Shown piece after piece: positions 1-11,989 of a stretch of 64,000 nucleotides of DNA (positions are counted from its first letter, which is position 1; each line of letters opens with the position of its first letter). Source of the stretch: Tyto alba. Its lineage: Eukaryota; Chordata; Aves; Strigiformes; Tytonidae. Made by a program: the position numbers and the translations under genes. The notes beneath the pieces are model-generated. The model ran no database searches. It was not told the DNA's origin and was given only the letters and a program-made list of their open reading frames with translations. The DNA is taken from the NCBI RefSeq assembly GCF_018691265.1, contig NW_024881324.1, positions 7,629,730-7,693,729 of the forward strand, in the 5' to 3' direction.

Positions 1-2029
1 TTGGATTACATTCTGTCTATTGCAGTTGGAGTCTAACAGGCCATTAAGTAAATAGTCTGAGCTATAGAAAATAGTAACAAAATTCTTTTGTTGAAGGGCC
101 AATTTATGTAACTTTGACAGTTTTTGTCACTGTCATTTTGATAGGTGTTGGTTTTAATTTAAAAAGATGGTTCAAGGAAATTCCCTATGCTTCCATGCCT
201 TCATGGAGCAAACTTAATTCTTAGTTTGCATTTTCTCTTTCCCTACAAATGGCAAATTGAAAAAGGACTGAAATACTAAAAATTAATTTTATATTTGTTC
301 ATCTCTTCATCAAAACAGTCTTCCGACCTTGAGGAGAGCAATATCACTTTGGGAGGCAGGAGTTGTCTTTTAGAAAATGTTTCAAGAACTCAGTTATTAA
401 AAAACAAACAAAAAAACCCACCAAACAAAACACCTCACAGTAAATCCCATTGATGTAACTGGATCTTCTTTGCATTCTTTCAGAAGGTAGGAGCTAGATA
501 TGTCTGCCAGACAATAGCTGAGTAGACTGAAGTCTTCAGAGACTGAAATTCACTTGCATAGAGTAAAAGCTTAATTAAAAAAAACACTAGTAAGTCAAAT
601 GAGTTCAAATATTACGAAATGGAAAATGTCTTGTGTTTGTACAGCTTTAAGATAGCAGCATTTTAAAAGAAACACTTAGGTTTCCAACACCCTTTAACAT
701 ACTACAGGTGGAAGGATGTAGGCAGCATATCTGCTTTGCTGCCTCAGCTCCGCTGGAATCTTAGGCATGGAGTGGCTGGAGTAGATTGTCCTAAGAGTTG
801 TATGTCTCTCGATTGCAATTCTTTCTTTAAATACAATCAAACAAAAAAAAAAATCTTACAGTTATCCGGAAGCAAAAGATACCTGAAATATTTTTGTGTG
901 TTGGGGGAGCATAATTTTATAAAAAGCTGAAATGCGAGTGCCAGGTTTAACTTCTGATTTTGTAGCTGGTGACTGAGCTTTAGCAGAAACTCAAAAGCTG
1001 AAAAGTTAAATTGCAAACATTTATTTAGAAGTGGGGTGATCCTTGAGTGTATTTCCTGAACTTCAACAGTGAAAGTCTTTATTCTTCATTTAACACTGCA
1101 GAATGAGTGCAACTATACCTGAGCAAGCCAATATGAATAAGCATAATCTGGTTTATTAAGTACTAGTTTCATGTGTTGCAGTCGGTGCTAATGAGAGAAG
1201 CAGTTAAAACCTATATGAACTAATCTTAATTGTTTAGATGTGATAGTTTGCTCAGTTGTCTGTGCTGCCATTCTAAATATAAAATAGAATTACGAATTTA
1301 CTAACTACTGTTAGTTAATTTGTTTTGTTTCATGATGTTCTTTTGCTGAAGTATGGCTTATTCTTGGTCAGTGTTCCATGTTTGTTCAGTGACTAAGGTT
1401 TTCAGCCTTGTCAGAGGAACCATCTAAAGATTTTGTGTGTTAAGCACACACTTAATTTGTGCCAAAAATGCAGTACACTGATGTGTATACTGTATGTATT
1501 TATGTTCCAAATTTCTTCTGATTATATTAATGGAATTATTCTTTGGATCTGTTGTGATTAGTAGTCACAATAATAGGCGAAATTATGGGTTACCTAATGT
1601 AGTTCTCAACTAGTGAAAAAAGAATGAGCTGTGTGTAGTCTTAGAGAGTTATAGCACCTAGAAGTAATTGAACGCAACATATCATGTCCTTTTCTAAAGG
1701 AACATCTTTGAAGTGATTTTATAAGCTAATTGCAAGTAATTATGTATGGAAAGTTATAGCACAACAAAACTACTACTGTCATGAAAAAGTTGTAGCTGTT
1801 TGAGCTTAAGAGTCCATGTAGAAGGACAGTGTGAAATTTAAAAGTATGTAGGAATGCTCTTCGTAGACGTACTCACCCTATGGTGTAGGGGTAGAAATTG
1901 CTAGTAAAATATAGTAATTAAACTTGCTAATTTAGTTTGTGTTGACAGGATAATTTTCATTGTGGAAAAGAGGTACAGATTGCTTGGGTAGAAACCATAG
2001 TTTTAATTTTCTGTTATTCTTCTTTATAG
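1..2029 (+). other. DEK: DEK intron sequence at left edge
   Basis: AT-rich, non-coding. No exon of DEK or another gene could be recognised on either strand. It ends at the acceptor of the 2030 exon. Confidence 0.6.
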
Positions 2030-2162
2030 CCCCCTAGAAAAGCATCTAAAAGAGAAAAATCTAAAAAGATGACTTCCAAAACCAAGAAACCTGTGAAGGG
2101 TGCAAATGTCAAGAAGGCAGATAGCAGCACAACTAAAAAAAATCAGAACAGTTCTAGAAAAG
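2030..2162 (+). CDS. DEK: DEK coding exon (lysine-rich linker)
   Basis: The acceptor is tctttatag before 2030 and the donor is gtaagt at 2163. It opens in phase 0 (PPRKASKREK) and ends with one base of a split Glu codon. It codes for the basic, NLS-like linker between the SAP region and the C-terminal domain. Confidence 0.93.
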
Positions 2163-5100
2163 GTAAGTGCTTTAAATCTTCCATCATGCATTGCCTTGTA
2201 GCTTGACTGGCATGGTTATTAGGAAGAAAGCTTTTGCACCTATTTGTGAAAGAAAATAGTTTAGGTGAATTGTTGGGTTTGCTACTTGATATTTCTTTCC
2301 TTGCTACCGTTATTTATAAAGTTACTGGTTTTGGTATACTTTATGTAATTTCTGTTGTGTACATATATACTTTTTATTTGCATATAAACTGCAAGTGTCA
2401 GCCCAGTTTCTCTTCTGCTGGAAGAACATTAGCAAGATTCTGTTGGTGCTTCCATAGTGACTTCATGTGAATCTTACAACTGATCCATGAGTATATGTAT
2501 CCCACTGTGTATGTGTCTTGTTCAGCAGCTTGATGTGTTTTCTGGTAACATAGCTATGGGTTCTACATGTGTTCTGTTGCTATTGGGTTTCTCATATCTG
2601 ATGACATGCATAAAAGTTATACATACATTGAGTTTCTTAATACCCATGTAAAGATTGCAGCAGTGGAGCTGGGGACAGTGGTTGCTTTCCAAGCAGCTTT
2701 GCAGAGAAGGAGCTGGGTAGGGGCAGGTGCTCCTCACAGACACCAAGTTAAAGCCAGTTTGGCAGTGTGCCCTTGTGATAAGGAGCACTGACAGCACGCT
2801 GGGCTGTTTGAGCCAGCAGCTTGAGGGAAGTGATTATTCCTCCATGCTGAGCACTTGGGAGCCTGCCTTGGGAGCACCGGGTCCAGCTTTGGGCTCCCTG
2901 GTGCCCGACAGGCATGGACAGACTGGAGCCAGCCCAGTGGAGGGGCCACCAAGACGGCCGGGGCTGGAGCATAGGGTGTAGGAGGGGAGGCAGAGAGAGC
3001 CGGGCTTGTTCAGCCTTAGGAAGAGGCAGCTAAAGGGGGTTCATACTGCAGCCTGCAACTGCCAGGTGGGAGAGTTTGGGGAAGGCTGGGCCAGGCTCTG
3101 CTCGGAGGTGCTCAGTGAGAGGGCGGGAGGCAACAGGCAGAAGCTGCCACCGGGGAAATCACAGTTAGGTGTTAGGGGAAGAAAAGCTCCACCGTGAGGG
3201 TGGTCTCAGGAGGGGGGCCTGGAGCAGTTGTGGAATCGGGGTTGTTGGAGATGTTCAGAGCTCAACCTGGCAGGGCTCTGAGTAACCAGCTCCACGTTGG
3301 CCCTGTTCCAAGTAAGGGTTTAAACCAGATATCTCCAGAGGTCCTTTCTCACCATAGATTCTCTGGCATTCTGAGATAACAGCCATGACTGTCACAATTG
3401 TAGTATGAGTTATTAATGCAGCATATATCCATATTGCAAACATAGTTGTTGAATGCTAGCAGTGACATATGTATATTATAGCACAGATATCAGTTCAGAT
3501 TAATTACTCTGCTTGTCAGTGTATTTAGAAAAGGAATGGTTAATTTCTTAGGCATAGAATTATGCTAAACTTCTTTCATAGCCTTATTTCTCAGCAAACT
3601 GGCCTGTGCTGAACTCAGTGTATTTTCAGATTGACTGCTGGCAGTACTGATGTGTCTGACCCTGTGTGTGTGTGCACTTTGTCATCAACATATATATATA
3701 AATAAATGTTACATATGTGTTTTGCATATACATTATGTAATACTTTCATAATTTTACTACTCCTGCATTTCTGTTTTTAGTGTATGTTCGCAGTACAAAA
3801 ATCAAAATGTTAAGTCGGTCTTTCTGTAAGCTCATTATCTAGATTGTTTGGCATCGGCTCTGAATTGTGTCTTGTTGGCTGTAGAGGAACTGAGTAGATG
3901 TTGGAGTTGTTCAGTCTAATTTTTTTGCTGCTGGAAAAGATTGTAGGAGTGTCTTGTGCCTCTTTATTTCCCTTATGATTCTCTTCATTTGTTGTCATGG
4001 TATTTCTGATAGTGTGATCAGTAATACAGCACTGCAAAATTTCAAGTTTCTAGTGTGCAGCAGTGCTGGGGAAAAAAAAAATCAAATTCCTTTTTAAAAG
4101 TAAATAAGTACTTTTTTTTTTTTTAGGGCCATAATAATTTAGAATTGTTGTAATAAACCTTTTTTTAGTTTGTTAGATTAATCTCTCTGATACTTTCTAG
4201 AATACATACTGATTTGTAAACTGATAGCTCATCAACAGTGATGCAGATTCATAAATAAATGCAGTACTGATAGCATTAGCTTTGTTTTTAAATGGAAGGT
4301 CTGGCAAGATGTCTGTTTTAAGGGAGAACATCTGCATCAGATGTTTGGGGAAGGTTCTGGTGGCTTCTTTTTTGGAGGAAGAAAGCAGGACAAATTGAAA
4401 ATCTTTTATTACAATTCAAATTATTCTTCATATTTAGAAAGTGAATCTGAGGATAGCTCAGATGATGAACCTTTAATTAAAAAGCTGAAGAAACCACCCA
4501 CAGATGAAGAACTTAAGGAAACTGTCAAGAACTTGTTGGCCAATGCAAACTTGGAGGAGGTCACAATGAAACAAATTTGCAAGGAGGTAAGGAAATATGA
4601 TTTTGTAATCTCTTTTTAGGCAGTAGGTTGTTTGTGAACTGACTTTTTGTCATCATTTCAGAAATGGAGTCTAGCACTCTGCACTGGTTCAGAAACAAAG
4701 TAGTCTTGTATTGATTTATTTACTTGCTAAAATCTATAACAAGGAGATCTTTAATCCTAAGATATACAACACTGATATCTGACATTAGAAGGAAAATCTC
4801 CAAAGGAAAATCAGCTACATGGAAAGTAGCGGTATTACCTCCAAAGCAACTGCCATGTACTAGACTGAAAATATTTGGGATGTTGAGATGGTGCAGCAGG
4901 TTACTACTGTCAGAAGGGGAGGGCTGTGTCCTGCTCTCTGTACATTTCTCCTGCTCACTTTGCTCTCATTCTTCATATGTTCTCTTTATGAGTCCATTCA
5001 ACTGTCATTTATCAGAAAAAGGTGAATAGTTCTCAGCTGAGTTAGTGAGTTGAATCAGTTCAGCAAGGAAGCCATTACTTGTCAGGAGAGGTGCTGGGAA

Positions 5101-6932
5101 GGGACTATATGGCCAGAAAAGGGAGAGGTGGGGAAAAGTGACCAAAACAGAAAATGCTGTTACCTTGGCATTTTCTACAGTCAGTTAATTCACATGTTTG
5201 CTTTCCTGGTACTTCCAAGAAGTTGTCTTGAAAATTAAACCAGAGTTATTCTTATGAGGGAACTGTGTTTATATTCTTTACAAACTTTTTGTCACGTTTA
5301 TAGTAATTCTAGAGGTCTGACATTTGATATACTGAAATAAAATATTCTGCATTGGTTGTCAGTGTTGGCATCTGTTTCTTGTTTGGTCCTCTCCCACCCA
5401 GTTAATCACATAATAGTTGTAGAATAGCACTCAAATATGTTGACTTTTCTATTAGCCACTTGGAAGGATCATAATTTTACTTATTAACAAAAAATAAATA
5501 AACCTTGGATTTTGGTATTTGTTTAGCTTCCTACAGTAGCGCAGAGGTATCTGACTACATAGAGAGTATGTAAAACAAAGATTGGAGAATTCTTATTTCT
5601 TATTTGCCTGACATGGCAAGCTAGGCATTCCAATTTGTTGATGTGAAAAATTATAGTACCAGTGTTTAGTCAGTGACCAAGCATAAAAAAAACCCACCTT
5701 ATGTATTTAAATACTTATGTTGTTGAAATAAGGACAGAAAAATAAGATTGTCACTCTCCATAATAAACAGAGGGCATGTTGGCAATTTTAATACTAGAAG
5801 TATCACACAAATTTTTGCCCTAATTTAAATTAAACTCCTTCTGTTTATACAATACATTGAATGAAAGTAATTTGAGGTTTGTTTTGTGTTTGTTTTCCTT
5901 TTTTTACCTTTTTTTTTAGGTATATGAAAACTATCCTAGTTATGATTTATCTGACAGGAAAGACTTCATTAAAAAAACAGTCAAAGAGGTAAAGACTTTA
6001 TCATTTAGAAAACATTCTGGGTTGTGGTTCTTTTTTTTCCTCGAGTCTATTAGAAAGTGGCATGGCATCCTGTTACACTAGTCTTAAGAGCCTTCTATAT
6101 AGTATTAGAGGTTTAGTGCTCTGATACTTTTTTTTATTTATTTTGTATCCCTCTTTCAAAACTAACCGTTTTAGGCTCTCTTTTCTTAGCATGCCACTAC
6201 TACTCTTGTGAATTTCTTTGGTAAGCAGAGCTAAAATGAAAGCTTTCATAATTTTTAATGAATTTTACTTTCTCAAAACTATACACTTGCTTTCAATTAC
6301 ATCTTTAGCTGTAAGGTGCACTATAATTGATGCACTGACCAAATATGTTCATAGGTAACAATGCTTGAGGGTTGTATAAGCTCTGCAGAGCTTCAGGCTC
6401 TGGCAGTGAGAGAAGGCAAAAGAGGATAAAGATGTAGCTGGCTTTTTTCTGTATGTGCTCCTGGTAGCAAAGTTATAATGTTGCCTTTGAGTTTGCTGCA
6501 CTGAAGATTAGGCCTGATCTAATGTACTCACGACAAAGGGTTTATTGTCCAGTCTGTAGTTGGTAATTTGTAAAAAAAAAAAAAAAAAATCAAGTTCAAT
6601 TACTTTTGTACCAAAACCAAAAATGGGACTAGAGAAGTGAGGTTTACTTGGTGAAGTTAAAGTAACTTTTTTTTCCCCCCTGTGGCTTCATTTGCAGATG
6701 TTGATATATGGCTGTCTAGAAATAGTTCTGCCTATGTGCTGTGCATATGTGTATCACTATCAGCAAAGGCCTAAGAGCAGTTTGTCTGCTGTAGGGATGT
6801 TCTTGGGTTTATCGTGATAGCAAAAGTAGAGTGTATTTCCTTGGTAGTCTGATGCAAAAGGAGAGGCTGTATGTAATGGGATTGAGAGAAAGGAGAAAAC
6901 TAATACATTTCTCTTTTCAGTTGATTTCATGA
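2030..6932 (+). CDS. DEK: DEK proto-oncogene, C-terminal part (four exons; 5' part outside window)
   Basis: DEK is a nuclear chromatin architectural protein that binds and supercoils DNA and acts as a histone chaperone. Coding exons seen: 2030-2162, 4438-4586, 5920-5988 and 6921-6932; all junctions are AG/GT and phases agree. Together they encode about 120 residues. First comes a lysine-rich stretch (KREKSKK, then ANVKKADSSTTKKN), then an acidic patch (ESESEDSSDDEP), then the DEK-C domain (PPTDEELKET ... EEVTMKQIC ... YENYPSYDL ... DFIKKTVKE), ending LIS-stop. This matches the C-terminus of vertebrate DEK almost residue for residue. The SAP-box half and the start codon lie left of the window; I saw no further exon in 1-2029. 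DEK converges on KDM1B, which is transcribed from the other strand. Identification is firm; exon edges were read by eye. Confidence 0.96.
2675..3380 (+). repeat. CR1 LINE 3' fragment, copy A (in DEK intron)
   Basis: The sequence follows the CR1 3' end: GTGCCCTTGTG, GGGCTCCCTGGTGCC, a 'ggccaccaagacg...ggctggagca' segment, TTGTTCAGCCTTAGGAAG and CCGTGAGGGTGGTC. It finishes with a diverged CR1 tail, ATCTCCAGAGGTCC, near 3330-3345. The element is 5'-truncated, as is usual for CR1. The stretch 2675-3319 is almost identical to 9859-10501. Short ORFs inside it are not genes. Confidence 0.85.
4438..4586 (+). CDS. DEK: DEK coding exon (acidic patch and start of DEK-C domain)
   Basis: The acceptor is catatttag before 4438 and the donor is gtaagg at 4587. 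It encodes ESESEDSSDDEP, then the start of the DEK-C domain to QICKE. The serines in acidic context are of the CK2-site type known for DEK; phosphorylation here is inferred from the family. The reading frame stays open into the intron on both sides, so naive ORF calls run past both splice sites. Confidence 0.95.
5920..5988 (+). CDS. DEK: DEK coding exon (DEK-C domain, middle)
   Basis: This exon is 69 nt, exactly 23 codons (VYENYPSYDL to TVKE). A long T-rich tract and tag precede it and gtaaag follows. It completes the helical core of the DEK-C winged-helix-like fold. Confidence 0.95.
6921..6932 (+). CDS. DEK: DEK terminal coding segment, 12 nt (Leu-Ile-Ser-stop)
   Basis: After the acceptor ctcttttcag, only TTG ATT TCA TGA is coding. 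This gives the LIS C-terminus expected for DEK. The rest of the exon is 3'UTR. It is too short to appear as an ORF and is easily missed by gene finders. Confidence 0.93.
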   Translation: MIS

Positions 6933-7188
6933 TCTGATTTGACTGTGGGAAATGAAGATTCCTGGTTTTATGTTCCCATGGATTTGAAGATCTGATAGGC
7001 ACCAGCAAAAGGAATGTGTCTTACCCTTGTGGTATTTAGTCAGAGCTGATTCTGCTGATCTAATGTTAAGAGTGTTGATGTAAATTGCTTTGTGTATCTT
7101 TTTTTTTTTTTTAAAAAAAAAACAAACCCAAAACAAGACTGCATATGATGCTGTTTTTAGTTGAACATACTTAAGTTTTGTGCATGGC

Positions 7189-7194
7189 AATAAA
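7189..7194 (+). terminator. DEK: Proximal polyadenylation signal of DEK
   Basis: AATAAA about 260 bp after the DEK stop, followed by T-rich sequence. It is a candidate for a short 3'UTR isoform; use is inferred. Confidence 0.45.
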
Positions 7195-8517
7195 TGTTCC
7201 CTTTTTATATAGTTTTTGTACATTTTAAATTGCTTTGTATAACTAGATTCATTAGAACCATCGTTGCTTTTTAGTGTGGATCACTAGATTACCAGGAGAC
7301 TTTAAAAATCAAGTAAGATGAACGCTGCTTATCTGCACATATACATGCAGAGACTTGGAATATTGCAGTATTGGTTATAAAGATATTTTGAATACATATC
7401 CATTCTGAAAATAACAGGAGTTAGTCACATGTTAATGTCTTTTATATTCTGATACATTCTACAGATGCAGAATTATTCTAAATCTAGATTACTATCTTGC
7501 ATGTGTAGGCACTGAGAGAACTGTCAAAAGCATGGTAACTAATTGGCATATAGATGTTATTTTTGTACTTTTAAAAGGCTTTCTGTTGTGTGTATATAAA
7601 GTTATTTCAGATTTCTTTTGTGCAAATCAGTTTTTTAATCTTGTTGTTTTAGGATTTATGACATGAAATGTCATTGTTCAGCAGTGAGGCTGTGATGAAA
7701 AGCGGTATGCAGAAGTTTCATGAAACTACAAATGAGTTGAGGTTTTACAATGTTTGTTCCATCTTACCTTGTACAGAAACGAAACTGTAGTTTTATACTT
7801 AAGCTTTTCTGCATTTAACTTTTTACAAAAGACTACAGATACTTTTGTTTCAATGGCTTGACATAGTAAATAGAGTCCCTCCAAAGGCTATAGGAATATT
7901 TCTGAAGTTCACTTTGCAAAAAATCTTTTGCGTTAGTGTCTTGACTTGATGGCTTAGCATCTCAGGAGTGGGCATCCAAGATGTACAGCTGGGAGGCTCG
8001 ATAGCTTTGGAAATCCACAGTGGGGCTTCCAAATTGGGCACTGCTGACCTGTGTGGTTAAGCTCTCCTCTGTATGAGAAAGCTATTCTGAACCTGAGCCT
8101 TGGTGCCTCAACATGGACAACGGTACTTTTAAGCCTGCAGTCTTGCACTCTGGCCCACAGCTTTTCAGATCAAAGTGAACTCTTTGCATAAATTTTTGTT
8201 GTTTAGGTTTGTTCTCCATACACCTTGTTGCTAATATGGGAAGGCCTACACTTAAAATCATAAAACTAATAGTTGCCAAAGTGTGGGCTGCCATTAATGC
8301 AGTGAGCACAGAATCCCTCTGACTGTAGTATTGTTGGAAAGACAAAGGATATTTTTTTGAATTTTATTATTGTACAGTTGAGAAATAAGGGTTCATAAAT
8401 GATCTAAATTCTGAAAATGTTCAGCCACTTAGGCTATTAACCTTCATACACTTCTTGAGTTTCTTTGCGTGTAATCATTTATAATAAGGCTGAATGTAAT
8501 GGGGGGTTTTTGTATTC

Positions 8518-8523
8518 AATAAA
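8518..8523 (+). terminator. DEK: Distal polyadenylation signal of DEK
   Basis: AATAAA about 1.6 kb after the DEK stop, with cleavage expected near 8540. It is preferred as the main 3' end because the intergenic sequence with repeats begins shortly after. Confidence 0.55.
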
Positions 8524-9858
8524 TGTCTTTCACAAAAATGTAAACCAATTTTGATGATCTAACATTTGCTTAAATGTATAGTAAAAGAAAAAATTATACA
8601 GAAACAAGGTGGTTGTCTTTTATCTCATCTGGTAGAAACTATCTAGCCTGATTGCACAGGCTTCTCTACTTCAAAGGTAGTATTGCTGAAGTGTATGTCC
8701 TTGCACCAGGATAAAACTTTATATCTTCCATGAGGTTGGTTTCGTTTTGTTGGTTTGTTTTTTTCCTGAACTATCTTACCATAAAGAACACTTTTTAATT
8801 AGCAATTAAAAACATTAAAAGTTTTCCAGTCCCACTTAAAAGTAGAAAGCTACTTGTGTCAAGTTTTGTTGGGTTGGGATGGATTTTCTACAAAGACTTA
8901 AACTGCCTTGTGATTTTTACGTAAATATGTAAATATACCAGTGGGATTTAATTATGTGGGTCAGGAAGTGTTTTTAAGATGAGCGACTCCCAAGTATAAA
9001 CATTTTTAATAGTGAAAATTCTAATGAAAACTTACAAAAGCATTACTTGCCACTTTGGAATTGCACAGATGGAATGGAAATGAACTCGACATCCTTCAAA
9101 TACTTTCTTTAAATCTTTTTAACTACAACTTGGTGTAGTCCTCAACAGAGAAGAAGTGTCTGAGCTGTTTCCCTGCTAATCCATACCAGTCTGACTGCAG
9201 CTGATACAAGATTCCAGTTCTTTCTACAGCTGGGAGAAAGGCTGCAAGACAATACTAAAAGGTAAATAAAATGTCCTGCTTATCCTCAGGCTATTGGATT
9301 AAAAACTCAGATGATCAGGGCTCTAAATTCTGTACAGAGATGCTCATAATAAACAGAAACTGGCTAACTGGATAAAAGGTAACTGAATAAAGTGTTCAGG
9401 TGTATACCTTCCAGATGCTTAAGATTGTCCTGACCATTGTATTCTAGAAAAATAATCCTAACATCTTGATTTGATTTCTTACGGTAGAATTCCTACAGTC
9501 CAACATGTTGGTTCCTCTGTTAAGTCTTTAGTATTCAGTATTTTGGTCCATGACCTTGCAAAACCACACAAATGAACCCGAATGACCCGCTTATATAAAC
9601 AACTGTTCTTATGATTGAGCTTGGCACTTGAGGTAACAGTGTATGGGCCCTGTAGGAGGAGGATGGAGAGGGCTGGGTGGGGAAAGGGAAGAGTAGAAAT
9701 TTTGAGTGGAGAGAGGTTCTATGTCTTTAGGAAAACAGCTGAGTTAGAGCTACGTAGTAACCCATGGCATACTGCTCAGGCATGTCAAACCAAGATGGAA
9801 TTAGGAAGACACAACTTTAAGTACCATCCCACTTTTTTTCCAGAAGCTCTAGACTAAT

Positions 9859-10501
9859 ACAGTGGTTGCTTTCCAAGCAGCTTTGCAGAGAAGGAGCTGG
9901 GTAGGGGCGGGTGCTCCTCAGACACCAAGTTAAAGCCAATTTGGCAGTGTGCCCTTGTGATAAGGAGCACTGACAGCACGCTGGGCTGTTTGAGCCAGCA
10001 GCTTGAGGGAAGTGATTATTCCTCCATGCTGAGCACTTGGGAGCCTGCCTTGGGAGCACCGGGTCCAGCTTTGGGCTCCCTGGTGCCCGACAGGCATGGA
10101 CAGACTGGAGCCAGCCCAGTGGAGGGGCCACCAAGACGGCCGGGGCTGGAGCACAGGGTGTAGGAGGGGAGGCAGAGAGAGCCGGGCTTGTTCAGCCTTA
10201 GGAAGAGGCAGCTAAAGGGGGTTCATACTGCAGCCTGCAACTGCCAGGTGGGAGAGTTTGGGGAAGGCTGGGCCAGGCTCTGCTCGGAGGTGCTCAGTGA
10301 GAGGGCGGGAGGCAACAGGCAGAAGCTGCCACCGGGGAAATCACAGTTAGGTGTTAGGGGAAGAAAAGCTCCACCGTGAGGGTGGTCTCAGGAGGGGGGC
10401 CTGGAGCAGTTGTGGAATCGGGGTTGTTGGAGATGTTCAGAGCTCAACCTGGCAGGGCTCTGAGTAACCAGCTCCACGTTGGCCCTGTTCCAAGTGAGGG
10501 T
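9859..10501 (+). repeat. CR1 LINE 3' fragment, copy B (DEK-KDM1B intergenic)
   Basis: Second copy of the 2675-3319 block, same orientation, about 7.18 kb away. By eye it differs by about four substitutions and a 2-bp CA deletion over about 643 bp. Left flanks are unrelated. On the right the CR1 tail of copy A is replaced by unrelated sequence that holds the tail motif in reverse (10513-10531). Confidence 0.85.
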
Positions 10502-10512
10502 GTACTTATCCC

Positions 10513-10531
10513 CAGGACCTCTGGAGATATT
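10513..10531 (-). repeat. Inverted CR1 tail fragment
   Basis: The plus strand reads AGGACCTCTGGAGATATT, the reverse complement of the tail motif at 3329-3346 of copy A (17 bases match). It lies 11 bp past the end of copy B, so copy B ends in a fold-back arrangement. Confidence 0.5.
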
Positions 10532-10899
10532 AGGACAGCAGTATTATATAACTTCCCCTGCCTTTTCACCTCTCCTTGTTCACTGGCCTGCACTCATGCA
10601 TAGACTTGCTACTTCACTTCTATTTCTGATCTAGGTTTTAGACAGCTAGGCTAAAAGGAAAAAACAAATTTCCCTCACGCTAGCTATTATCTTGAAGGAC
10701 TGTTGTTCTATGGGGGAGTGTGGTGAAATCTACTTGTGTACTTTATTTAAAACACAACATTAGTATTTTGTTTCCATTATAAAGATTGTTATTCTTAGAA
10801 TGAAAACATTTTCAAAGACCAGGGTCAGGTATAATGAAAATAATTTCCTGCAAGGAGTTAGCATTAGGAGAACAAAGCATGTCCTTGGGATACAGTTAT

Positions 10900-11292
10900 G
10901 GATAGAGTGGAGCAAGTCCAGAGGAGGACACAAGAATGATGGGGGGGGTGGAGCACCTTCCCTGTGAGGAGAGGCCTTCCTTTACTTACAAGTGGCTACA
11001 GGAAACGTGAGGAGGGACTCCTTATCAGAGATAAGATGAGGGGTAAGGGGTTTAAACTGAAAGAGGGGAGATTTAGATTAGACATGAGGAAGAAATTCTT
11101 CCCTGTGCGGGGGTGAGGCGCTGGCCCAGGGTGCCCAGAGCAGCTGTGGCTGCCCCCTCCCTGGAAGGGTTCAGGGCCAGGTTGGACGGGGCTGGGAGCC
11201 CCCTGGGCTGGGGGAAGGGGGCCCTGCCCGGGGCAGGGGGGGTGGGACTGGGTGATCTGTAAGGTCCCTTCCAACCCAAACCGTTCTATGAT
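10900..11292 (+). repeat. CR1 LINE 3' end, third copy
   Basis: A clear CR1 3' end of a different, more diverged subfamily. Marks include GGGTTTAAACTGAAAGAG, GAGGAAGAAATTCTTCCCTG, GGTGCCCAGAGCAGCTGTGG, CCCTGGAAGGGTTCAGG and the terminal AAGGTCCCTTCCAACCCAAA, followed by the 8-bp end repeat TTCTATGATA. It is 5'-truncated. The minus-strand ORFs over it are artefacts. Confidence 0.92.
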
Positions 11293-11989
11293 ACAAACTT
11301 TAACTACAAATCAAGTATAATAGAGTTAGGGGAAAGCAGTGAATCTTCCACACAGTAATGCTTTCCCTGGTTCAGACCTACATATGTGACTGGTTGATAT
11401 AAACGTTCAAAGCAAGTCGGAGTATTTTTTTCCAAGTTGCCTGCAGTCAGACTTACACTAAGTGAACATCTAACCTCCTATTCAAGAGCTACGTAGATAA
11501 GTGTGATCAGAATTTGTCATTGTCTTTTAAATGTTTTGGGTATGTAGTCAGGCTAGCACATGTCTAGAGTGATCTGTGCTAGCAGGAACTTTCCAGAACT
11601 ATGATCCTACAAAATACTTCAGTTATTCAGTGAAAAGCATTAAGTGTTTTTTTGGTGATTTTTATGGCTATTTTAAAATTATGGGCATTGCTTCTAAACA
11701 ATTATAATTTTAGCTTAAACTTCTTGCTAAGGAAGATAACCTGATACAAACTTATCAATTGCTTTGTAAACTTTTAAGGCAAAAGACACTGACTATTAAT
11801 GTTATTGTCCAAATAGAAACACAGTTAATACTTTGGGCTTAGAGAAGGCTGTAGAGCAGCACTTCTGAGGAACTGTCTAGCTGTTGAAATATACTAAAAT
11901 TAAATCTTAAATCAGTAGCAAATGTAACAAAAAAAGTAGGCTTAGTCACTCATTAAATTTAAAGAAAGAAAACAACCCATGAGCATCCT

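Larger units (their letters stand above)
6933..8545 (+). other. DEK: DEK 3' untranslated region
   Basis: AT-rich sequence directly downstream of the DEK stop, with no convincing ORF on either strand. It holds two canonical AATAAA signals, at 7189-7194 and 8518-8523. The second is followed by T-rich sequence and would give a UTR of about 1.6 kb; the first would give a short isoform. The end coordinate is an estimate. Confidence 0.6.

Noticed and set aside
3006..3197. 63-codon ORF that recurs identically at 10188-10379
   Set aside because: Lies within the duplicated CR1 fragments; repeated because the repeat is repeated, not a gene family.
4341..4619. ORF starting MFGEGSGG before the DEK exon
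   Set aside because: The part before 4438 and after 4586 is intron read-through; the splice sites and DEK homology define the exon.
10996..11279. Proline-rich minus-strand ORFs
   Set aside because: Antisense of a CR1 3' end.
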